38,039 nt of DNA from JAGLTN01 sp023135255 (lineage in GTDB: Bacteria; Planctomycetota; Phycisphaerae; Sedimentisphaerales; Anaerobacaceae): the NCBI GenBank assembly GCA_030639495.1, contig DAOWCP010000009.1, forward strand, positions 1 to 38,039, written 5' to 3'. The translations under genes and the position numbers were made by a program. The notes under the pieces were generated by a model, which was not told the origin of the DNA, searched no databases, and saw only the letters and a list, made by a program, of their open reading frames with translations. Of this stretch, positions 7,329-14,856 are shown in pieces. Numbering within the stretch: the stretch's first letter is position 1; every line of letters begins with the position of its first letter.

Positions 7329-8594
7329 TCAAGGTCTGGCTAATTCAGTGGCTGCCTGTAAGATCATCGACTCGGCAGCGCCGGTAACTGGACACTTTGG
7401 GCACTCATAGCCGCCCTCTTCAATACCTTCGGCAGTGCAAATGTATCCCCGGCTGTGGTTGGAATAGCCAAGGACGATGGTATTTGCCGGTTGAAGGGCC
7501 TTTTGGAGGTTTAAGCCGTACTCGATGAAGACCTCCCCCTGTAAGGCAACAAGTGTAAAAGGCCAGTTACTTCCAGCTCCGAGACGAAAAGCCTGAATGC
7601 GATAGGGAACGGTTGCGCCGGGTTCCTTTTTTGAGGGTAGTTCAATCTCCGTATACTCTGCTTCGATAGGGCCGACAACTGATTGGCCGGGCGCATTGAT
7701 GGCCCATTCGACACTCATGCCAAGATCGGTGCCGAATTTTTTAGCCATCTCGACAGAAAAGCCTGTGAATTTGGTCACATCATCATCAACGATCTGAATG
7801 CGAATGTTGCCGCCACAACCCTGGAGAAAGACAACAACGGCATCGGGGTGACGGGCTTCGACGAACTCTCGCATAAAACCTGGATAGTCCGAACCCAAAC
7901 CGATCAAACTTACGGTAACCGGATGACAGGCATACTCAGCTATCAAGCCAAGCAATTTGCCATCTGCTAAAGACTCGGCTTTTACTATCTGGACTTTGTG
8001 GTCGACGGTACCCTCGACGTAAGGAGTAATAAAGTATGTTGGCGGTTTGCGGCGATTGATGGCTACCGAGGTACACATATAGTCGCTGTAGCTGAGCTTG
8101 GCGGGCGTAAGATTGCTTATCGCTTCGCCAACAACATCTATAACTGCGTTAATGACAAGGTCAGCATATTCGGGATTAAACTTTTCGATCGGGTCACCAT
8201 CTTTGCCGGTCATTGCTGGCGTTGAATGGCTGTGAGAAGAGTTTATGCAAAAAGACTCTGGGGCAATGTTGTATTTTTCTTTGACGATTTCTTTGACCTG
8301 ATCGATCATTTCAGCTTTGATGAAGACGTTGTCCCAACCGAGCAGAATAATTCGATTGTCTGCATCGTCTTCGATAGCCATCGCCTGGACACGAAGGTCG
8401 GCATGGACCTCGGTATAGTTTGTTGCGTCCTTGTGTCCCAGCGGTATAGCAGGGCCGATTGGATTGATAACGCGAACGGCGAAACCTGCTTTGAGAGCGG
8501 TAGATTTTGCTTTTGACGTCATTGCCGGATTGCTGCAACCTGTAAAAATAAACAGTGCCGCCATACTAATCAGAATATTTATTGAATTTCGCAT
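7329..8594 (-). CDS. Ceramidase-type (neutral/alkaline non-lysosomal) lipoprotein
   Basis: Exported hydrolase-like protein related to the N-terminal domain of neutral/alkaline ceramidases (PF04734). The 421 residues begin with a lipoprotein signal, with Cys20 in IFTGC as the likely lipidated residue. Family-like motifs include SSHSHSTP near residue 119 (the zinc-binding HxH of the ceramidase core), AEYACHPVTV and a FLQGCGGNIR segment near the middle. It is much shorter than bona fide ceramidases (about 650-750 residues) and lacks their C-terminal domain. Short forms of this kind are common in Planctomycetes, where the substrate is unknown, so ceramidase activity should not be assumed. AAAGGG lies about nine bases before the ATG. 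Base composition is clearly GC-richer than most of the window. Its 3' end faces the tRNA gene. Confidence 0.85.
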   Translation of the reverse strand: MRNSINILISMAALFIFTGCSNPAMTSKAKSTALKAGFAVRVINPIGPAIPLGHKDATNYTEVHADLRVQAMAIEDDADNRIILLGWDNVFIKAEMIDQVKEIVKEKYNIAPESFCINSSHSHSTPAMTGKDGDPIEKFNPEYADLVINAVIDVVGEAISNLTPAKLSYSDYMCTSVAINRRKPPTYFITPYVEGTVDHKVQIVKAESLADGKLLGLIAEYACHPVTVSLIGLGSDYPGFMREFVEARHPDAVVVFLQGCGGNIRIQIVDDDVTKFTGFSVEMAKKFGTDLGMSVEWAINAPGQSVVGPIEAEYTEIELPSKKEPGATVPYRIQAFRLGAGSNWPFTLVALQGEVFIEYGLNLQKALQPANTIVLGYSNHSRGYICTAEGIEEGGYECPKCPVTGAAESMILQAATELARP

Positions 8595-8943
8595 TTGAAT
8601 AACCCTTTATAATATAGTATTTCCCACATAACATTGTATATCCTTGCTCTACACTATCAAATTCTTGCTTTTTTGCACGGATTTACTCGGAAAATCCGGG
8701 GTAAATAGGGACTATGTGGCTGAAATATTTTTAAAATGAAGCTGAAAACCTTGAATTTTTGAGATTAATTTAATATTCTGTTGGAAAAGAGGCTCAACGG
8801 CTGAACTGAGCTAAGATTTATAATGTTATATGGGAAAGCCCGGTTAATTGTTTTGGGACGTTTTTTTGTACATTATTGCATTGAGACGTTGGAAATTTGG
8901 GATGAAAATATTAAAACAGTTTCAAACGTATGGAAGGAGATTT
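8595..8943. other. Divergent intergenic region ceramidase-like / DegT
   Basis: A 349-base gap between two divergent genes for exported proteins. It holds a minus-strand promoter (8633-8660), an inverted repeat CGGATTT / AAATCCG (8678-8684 / 8692-8698), and a TATAAT at 8819-8824 facing the DegT gene with GCTCA / TGAGC (8792-8796 / 8807-8811) just upstream. The inverted repeats could be operators. An in-frame extension of the DegT frame starts at 8848, but it lacks a ribosome site and looks non-coding. Confidence 0.5.
8633..8660 (-). promoter_or_regulatory. Promoter of the ceramidase-like gene
   Basis: On the minus strand, TTGATA (8660-8655), a 16-base spacer and TACAAT (8638-8633). Initiation near 8626 would give a leader of about 30 bases before the ATG at 8594, which fits a single-gene transcript. 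Confidence 0.55.
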
Positions 8944-10299
8944 ATGAATACAGATAAACTAAGCAGACGGGATTTTTTGACGGGTGTATCGGCTGGTACT
9001 TTGGCGATGATGACAGTTGGGAGCGTGGGGGCCTATGCTAATATAAGCAGGCGTGCGAGCAAATTAGCGGTTCTGGGCGGCAAGCCGGTTCGTACAAAAG
9101 GCTGGCCTGACTGGCCTTATTGTGACAGGGAAATATTGAAATCTTTGACCGAGACCGCAAAGAGCGGACAGTGGTGTCGGATACAGGGTGGGGCGCATCA
9201 GGTGAAGGATTTTCAAAAGGCATGGGCGAAAATAAACGGGGTTAAGCATTGTGTAGCAACGGGATCAGGGACGCAGGCATTGCATACGTGCGTTGAAGCA
9301 TTGGGGATAGGGCCCGGCGATGAGGTGATAACTTCGCCATATACTGATCCCGGTACGATATCATCGATATTGAGCGCCAGAGCTTTGCCTGTACTGGCGG
9401 ATCTGGATGTTGAGAGCTATCAGTTGGATGCCGGTGAGGTTGCCAAGCTTATAAACAGCAACACCAAGGCGATAATGCCAGTTCATATAATGGGCCAACC
9501 CTGCGAGATCGGGCGGATAATGGCTATCGCCAAAAAGCACAATTTGAAGGTTATCGAGGACGCTTGCCAGAGCCACATGGCGGTATTTGACGGTAAGATG
9601 CTGGGGACTATCGGCGATGTGGGTTGTTTCAGCTTCCAATCGAGCAAGGTAATCGCTTGCGGCGAGGGCGGGGCTGCGATCGGTAATGACGATGAACTGA
9701 TGGACAGGTGCTATACAGTTCACAATCACGGCACCAGCGCGAGGGGCCTTACTGAAACGATCGGGCCTAAATATCGGATGAATGAGTTTGAGGGTGCGGT
9801 TTTGATGGGGCAGATGAGCGGCGTAAAAGAACGCTTTGAAAAGCGCAACGCCAATGCCGCCTACCTGACAGAGAAGCTCAAAGATTTGAAGGGCATCAGG
9901 CCACAAAAGCTTTACGCGGGAACCGAGAGCGGCAGCTTTTATCTTTATGCGATGTCGTATGATAAGGATTATTTTGATGGTCTTGAGCGCAAGGAATTTG
10001 TACGGGCGATCAATGCTGAGGGTATTGGGCTGGGTCCTTCGCATCTTAAACGCGGGCTTCATCGTGAGCCATGGGTCGATCATATTCTTGATTTGCCGGT
10101 GTATAAGAAGATGTATTCGGCTAAAAGGCTTAGGGAATATAAGGAGCAGTGTGTGTGTCCGAATTGCGAGCAGGTTTGTCAGGAAATGCTGATGCTTTGG
10201 TCATCTGGGCCATTGCTTGGCGACAAGAAGGACATGGACGATATTGTCGATGCGATCTACAAAGTTTATGAGAATCGCAAGATGTTGATCAAGGCGTAG
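8944..10299 (+). CDS. Tat-exported DegT/DnrJ/EryC1/StrS-family aminotransferase
   Basis: PLP-dependent sugar aminotransferase fold (DegT/DnrJ/EryC1/StrS family, usually making amino sugars for surface glycans). The 451-residue protein begins with a twin-arginine signal, SRRDFLTG at 7-14 followed by a hydrophobic stretch, so it is predicted to be exported folded, with its cofactor. Catalytic features are intact: GSGTQALH near 107-114, EDACQS at 206-211 and the PLP lysine Lys235 in CFSFQSSKV. A Cys cluster CVCPNCEQVC lies near the C-terminus and may bind metal or form disulfides. GGAAGGAG seven bases upstream sets the start at 8944. A strong terminator follows at 10406-10449. Export of a DegT enzyme is odd; its partner sugars and amino donor outside the cytoplasm are unknown. 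Composition is GC-rich like the neighbouring ceramidase-like gene. Confidence 0.9.
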   Translation: MNTDKLSRRDFLTGVSAGTLAMMTVGSVGAYANISRRASKLAVLGGKPVRTKGWPDWPYCDREILKSLTETAKSGQWCRIQGGAHQVKDFQKAWAKINGVKHCVATGSGTQALHTCVEALGIGPGDEVITSPYTDPGTISSILSARALPVLADLDVESYQLDAGEVAKLINSNTKAIMPVHIMGQPCEIGRIMAIAKKHNLKVIEDACQSHMAVFDGKMLGTIGDVGCFSFQSSKVIACGEGGAAIGNDDELMDRCYTVHNHGTSARGLTETIGPKYRMNEFEGAVLMGQMSGVKERFEKRNANAAYLTEKLKDLKGIRPQKLYAGTESGSFYLYAMSYDKDYFDGLERKEFVRAINAEGIGLGPSHLKRGLHREPWVDHILDLPVYKKMYSAKRLREYKEQCVCPNCEQVCQEMLMLWSSGPLLGDKKDMDDIVDAIYKVYENRKMLIKA

Positions 10300-10405
10300 C
10301 GACTGGAGACAACAGGATGGTTAGCAAAGGTCGGTTCCGGTAGGAAACGGGTGAACGGTGCGGTGTTGGGGCTTGCGAATGGCGGTAACGTAAAAGTCTA
10401 AGGTG

Positions 10406-10449
10406 ACAAGTAAAGAACCACCAGTTAAAACAGGTGATTCTTTACTTGT
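10406..10449 (+). terminator. Strong intrinsic terminator after the DegT gene
   Basis: A 17-position stem (10406-10422 with 10433-10449, a single C-A mismatch) with a 10-base loop, followed by TTTTT. It is directional for the plus strand. It ends the DegT transcript where it meets the convergent minus-strand operon. Confidence 0.93.
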
Positions 10450-10524
10450 TTTTTATCTTTTCTCAGATGTTAAACAATCAAGTTTAATATTTCCGCCAAT
10501 TACCACGTCTAAGTGGTATCACAG

Positions 10525-13500
10525 TTAGTTCTCAGATATAATTTCTATTCCGCTGATTATTGGTTTCTTCTTTGAATTTTTGCAGGCTTTAAGTTCGATG
10601 GTTAGGTTTTTGCTCACAGCGACTGATTTAAACTCTTTTATCAAAGTTCTATTTTTCTTGGCACAATCTTTTTTGATGTCGAAGTTTTCAAGAACTTTTT
10701 TGCCTTGCAATGAAATGTCGAATATTCGCTGTCCATTTTTGATTTTTTCCTGTTCATAAAAATACAACTTTATGGTGTAGAGGGATTTGTCAGCCACTTC
10801 AGCCTTTTCAGGTGTAATTATAAGTTTTGCTGCTGAGTCTTTATACCGGTCGAATGCTTTTGCGATTCGTTTGCCATTGCCTTCGATCAGCAATACAATG
10901 CTATTGCCTTTTTTCCAGTCTTTTCTGTCTATAACTTCCTGGATAATATTAGAGATATCCGGGCTTTGCTGGTCTTTGCCTGCCTGGTCTTTTTTGTTCC
11001 ATGCGGGTACGTTCCAATTTACAGCGGCAGCAGTTTTTTCTCTTGAGGCAATGTCATTTACTTCTGATTTAAATGTCTCAGGGTTATTTGCTGCCTGGGC
11101 TGAAATTGTAAGAGTTGTTTTAATGTTTGAAACGTCTTTCACCTCAAATTGCAGATAGGCATTTTTAAATTTTTCGCCACGATTCAAATTGATATTGTTG
11201 AACCGCAGTCCTACAATTTGCTTTCCGTTGTCATCGGTCATTTCAAGATCGCTGCTGTTGAGATAGGTTTTCTTGCCCGCTTTTTCTTCTGCGTCATCTG
11301 AGCCTGAGCTTATTTGGCTTGTTATAAAAGCAATTGGATCATTTAGTTTGACCTGTATTTTTTCGATACCTTCACCGCCTGATGCAGCAACCCATTTAAG
11401 ATTGCCTTGTTTGACGGTTAAGCTATGCCTTCTGTACCACATTGTAGTTTTCGGTTCGACTTTAATTTTCACATCTGGGCTTGGTCCGCCAACGAAAGGG
11501 TATTCGAGCCATAAAACTTTATTTTCAGCCATTCTGTCACCAGGAGCGCCGAAATTTATCCCAAGATTTTTAATTCTGCCGTTAACTTTGAAATTGTTAA
11601 ATGTCCATTTGTCAATATCTGGCATGTGTATCATTGCAACGGAAGTCTGATTCTGATAGCTGCAGGTGCATGTTCTTGTGTAGTCTGGTGCATTCAGCAC
11701 ACCATCAGCTGCGATGAGGTTTGAGGTGCATCCTGATTTGAAGCCGCCATAATTGCCTGTTCCGTCATTGTATTGCAGATCGTAAAAGCCTGCGGCCCCG
11801 CTTCTAAAACTCAGCAGGTTTTCACTTGCGATAACATTATTACAGCCGTAATAGCGTTTGTATCGCCATTCCATAGTTTTATCTGTCAGCGGGTTTTCAT
11901 ATTCTTTAAGGTCTCCGGTTAAAAGATTAATTGCCCAGCCTTCGTTGGAGTGTGCGTTGAAGTAAACAGTTTGGCCATGGATCATGCAAGGGCCTGAATG
12001 CTTGATTGGTTTGTTCCATACCATTTCTCCGTCAGAGCCTCTAAATACACTTATTCTGTTTGACGGTTCATCGCCTAAAGAGTCTCTTGAATTTCTTCCG
12101 CTTTGCAAAAGAAGGTCATATTCTTTTGAGTAACCAAGCCAGGTGCCGAAAACTTTTTCGTTGGTGCTCCATATTTCTTTTCCGGTTTTTATATCTACCG
12201 CGATAAGTTTTGGTTTGCTCTGAGGGGTTTGGCCTCTGCGTTGAAGTTTTTCTACGTACTTGATGGGCAGTGCATCTATGAAGAAAAGTTTGTTCTCATC
12301 GGCAGCTATTGTGTTGTTTCGGAATGAATTTTCCGATTTTCTGTTCCAGAGTAATTTACCGTTATTGCGATCGAATACCATTATCTCTTTGCTTGTGGAC
12401 ATATCGAATTGTTTATTTTTCTTAACGCCAAGCTCTTCGGATAGATTTTTATAATTTACACCGGCTACAAGCATATCTTTCTGGACACCGATATATGCCC
12501 ATTCGCCGGTTTGTCCATCTTTTGCCGGAAGCGTTATCTCTCCCATTGTTTCGCCTGTAATCGGACTAAGGACGACACATTTTTCTTTGGCTGCGAGATA
12601 GATTTTTTCTTTAGTGACAATATAATTGGTTCCTCTGCCGCTGGCACCTGGGATATGTATCTGGTTGTAAGTGGTGTCGAGCGGATTGTCTTTGTAGCTG
12701 CTGTCATAATAAATGTCAAAAGTACCGAGGTCTTCAAATTCTCTTTTCCAAAGTACTTTGCCGGTGTAGACATCTCTGGCACTTAACATATTTATACCTT
12801 CGATGAAAAGCCTGCCGTCAACGACTTGTTCACTAGGCCCGTGAGCATGGCGTGGCAAAATATCAGCATGAGTATTTCCGCCGAACCATAAAATCCCCAA
12901 AGGCAGTTTCACAAGTTTGTCGTCGGATTTAGCGGTGTTGGCCATCCCGCCGTAAAGTCCTGTCCAGTTGCTTGCCCCTTCGAGGGCGCCTTGGCGTTTT
13001 ATCGTAGATATCCCGCCTTGTTTGTTGAAGAAATATGCAGTTCCCCCGTAAGGCCTGAGCGACTGTTTAATTTTTTCTAAATAAATCTCATCCTTGTATT
13101 TTTTGGCAAGCTTAGTGTCTTGGCAAATTATAACAGCTGCCAGATAAGGCGGCGCCTGGAAACTCACCGGGTTACCGACATGAACAGATATCTTTTGGCC
13201 ATAAAGACCTTCAGCGTCAAGCTGACGTCTTAATTTTTCAACTTTTTTTGGGTTCGGGTCTACCACGATTACATTGAAATCGGAATTTGTTACCATTGCT
13301 CTTGCCAGCTGTCCATCATTGATGCCGAACATTAGACAATATCCCTTGTTGATGTTGGTTTCGTCTGTGATCTCTTTAGCTAATTTAATTGCTTCCGGGC
13401 TTATATTAAAATTTTGTGGCTGGTAGTTATAAGATTTGGGCTTAACATTTTTTTTACCAAAAGCATATATTTGCCCCTCAAGTGTTACAGCAAAAAGTCT

Positions 13501-14820
13501 GTTATTGGCAGCAATGATCCTTGTGACGTTTCCTTTGACAGTTGCTGTCCATACGAGTTTTGGTTTTCCATTTTCAGAGATTTTTAAAGCTGATATTTTA
13601 TTTTTTCCGCCAATGTATATTTTATCAGCAGTTTTGATCATTGCACCTGTGCCGTCGATTTTTACCTGCCACAGCTTAGGCAGATCCCATTTGTATTTTG
13701 TAACTTTTTTGGTTCCACCTGTTTTTTTATCTTTTTCATCTTTCTCGTAAGAAGTTTTCTTCAAATCTTTTAAGCTATAGGCTTCTACCGGATTTCCGGA
13801 AAGATAAAGCTTTTCGCCATCGAGAACAGGGTATGTTGTTTTGTTCCACATAAAATAAGCCAGACCGCTGTCGAGGTCATATATTGTGGTGTTTATTCCG
13901 CGATGATTGAAAAAGTATTTATCAATGCCATAGACATCACTGCCACCTTCACGTTTTCCGTCAACACCAGCTACGCCTTGAAATTTACCGCTTCCAGCAA
14001 GGTGATAGTACAACATATTGCCTGTTTTTTTGTCAAAGCACGCCGGTGCAGTTCTTCCACCCGGAACCAGTAATTTGTCGTTTACAATTGCAAAAGCACC
14101 CTGAGGAGCAATGCTTCCAAAAGCGACTGAACCGCCGTGAGGATGATTGGTGTATGTGGGTCCGACTCCGTCGTTTGTCCAGACGACATTGCCAGTTTTG
14201 GCATCTACCGCATGAATAAAAACTCCCATGAAAGGCCAGATGCTTGCTCCGAAATAAATGATACCGTCTTCGATTACAGGTCCGCCTCTTGCCGGCCAGG
14301 CACTCACTACTCTGCTGTTGCCGAGAATTTTTCTGTCATCAGCGCCGCCCCTGAATTTCCATAGAAGCTTTCCATTTTGGGCTTTTACGCAATAAAGGAA
14401 TCCATCGTCACTTACGAAATAGACCTTTCCTTTCCAACCAACCGGAGCAAACCTTACAGGTCCGTCAGTATAAAATGCCCATTTTTCTTTGCCGGTTATA
14501 GTGTCAATAGCAACAACTTTGTCGCTGCGGTTTGAGCCAACAAACATTGTCTTGCCCAGTACTATCGGCTCATACATACGATCGTAGCCCATCCTGTCCT
14601 GGTTCACAATATCTTCCCAGGCATGTTGCAGAGGTGGGTATTGCCTTGTCCATTGAAGGTGAAGCTCGTCGGCAAGTTTTTGTTTGGTTACGGCGGTTCT
14701 TCCTTTGTCGTGTCGCCACATCGGCCAGCCATGACCAGCAGATGGGAAAAAGAACCCGAGGGATAATGTGGATAAAAAAAGCAATCCGATGAATAATAGT
14801 GTTGCTGAAATTTTGTTCAT
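10525..14820 (-). CDS. Giant exported PQQ-type propeller protein with Rossmann, DNRLRE-like and malectin-like domains
   Basis: Secreted 1431-residue protein, last gene of the minus-strand operon. Visible domains: signal peptide (1-29); first PQQ-like beta-propeller (about 30-455) with repeats such as VVAIDTITGKEKW; a class I methyltransferase-like Rossmann domain (about 470-600) with glycine loop FGINDGQLA at 498-506 and acidic strand end VVDPNP; second propeller (about 600-1100) ending in a Cys-containing motif (SGC at 1029-1031, CTC at 1051-1053); a DNRLRE-type beta domain (about 1158-1337) with ISSGSDDAEE and VGLRFNNIN; and a malectin-like carbohydrate-binding domain (about 1345-1431) with KLYFYEQE and FDISLQGKK. 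The last two suggest glycan or surface binding. Thirty-six bases separate it from its paralogue upstream. Enzyme activity of the propellers (PQQ or other quinone cofactor) is not assured; binding is equally likely. Confidence 0.88.
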   Translation of the reverse strand: MNKISATLLFIGLLFLSTLSLGFFFPSAGHGWPMWRHDKGRTAVTKQKLADELHLQWTRQYPPLQHAWEDIVNQDRMGYDRMYEPIVLGKTMFVGSNRSDKVVAIDTITGKEKWAFYTDGPVRFAPVGWKGKVYFVSDDGFLYCVKAQNGKLLWKFRGGADDRKILGNSRVVSAWPARGGPVIEDGIIYFGASIWPFMGVFIHAVDAKTGNVVWTNDGVGPTYTNHPHGGSVAFGSIAPQGAFAIVNDKLLVPGGRTAPACFDKKTGNMLYYHLAGSGKFQGVAGVDGKREGGSDVYGIDKYFFNHRGINTTIYDLDSGLAYFMWNKTTYPVLDGEKLYLSGNPVEAYSLKDLKKTSYEKDEKDKKTGGTKKVTKYKWDLPKLWQVKIDGTGAMIKTADKIYIGGKNKISALKISENGKPKLVWTATVKGNVTRIIAANNRLFAVTLEGQIYAFGKKNVKPKSYNYQPQNFNISPEAIKLAKEITDETNINKGYCLMFGINDGQLARAMVTNSDFNVIVVDPNPKKVEKLRRQLDAEGLYGQKISVHVGNPVSFQAPPYLAAVIICQDTKLAKKYKDEIYLEKIKQSLRPYGGTAYFFNKQGGISTIKRQGALEGASNWTGLYGGMANTAKSDDKLVKLPLGILWFGGNTHADILPRHAHGPSEQVVDGRLFIEGINMLSARDVYTGKVLWKREFEDLGTFDIYYDSSYKDNPLDTTYNQIHIPGASGRGTNYIVTKEKIYLAAKEKCVVLSPITGETMGEITLPAKDGQTGEWAYIGVQKDMLVAGVNYKNLSEELGVKKNKQFDMSTSKEIMVFDRNNGKLLWNRKSENSFRNNTIAADENKLFFIDALPIKYVEKLQRRGQTPQSKPKLIAVDIKTGKEIWSTNEKVFGTWLGYSKEYDLLLQSGRNSRDSLGDEPSNRISVFRGSDGEMVWNKPIKHSGPCMIHGQTVYFNAHSNEGWAINLLTGDLKEYENPLTDKTMEWRYKRYYGCNNVIASENLLSFRSGAAGFYDLQYNDGTGNYGGFKSGCTSNLIAADGVLNAPDYTRTCTCSYQNQTSVAMIHMPDIDKWTFNNFKVNGRIKNLGINFGAPGDRMAENKVLWLEYPFVGGPSPDVKIKVEPKTTMWYRRHSLTVKQGNLKWVAASGGEGIEKIQVKLNDPIAFITSQISSGSDDAEEKAGKKTYLNSSDLEMTDDNGKQIVGLRFNNINLNRGEKFKNAYLQFEVKDVSNIKTTLTISAQAANNPETFKSEVNDIASREKTAAAVNWNVPAWNKKDQAGKDQQSPDISNIIQEVIDRKDWKKGNSIVLLIEGNGKRIAKAFDRYKDSAAKLIITPEKAEVADKSLYTIKLYFYEQEKIKNGQRIFDISLQGKKVLENFDIKKDCAKKNRTLIKEFKSVAVSKNLTIELKACKNSKKKPIISGIEIISEN

Positions 14821-14856
14821 AGTGAAATCCGTTTAATAAAAAAGTTTCCTTGTTTC

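Noticed and set aside
9361..10083. 240-codon minus-strand ORF
   Set aside because: Antisense to the intact DegT gene; the long frame reflects the GC-rich codon usage there.
10300..10401. Reading frame of the DegT gene stays open for 33 codons after its TAG, up to the terminator
   Set aside because: A 33-codon open stretch is not unlikely by chance, the normal family C-terminus has been reached, and there is no sign of read-through signals.
7219..10500. Integrated element at tRNA-Arg
   Set aside because: I looked for a repeated 3' end of the tRNA near the other border and for an integrase and found neither; only the composition difference remains.
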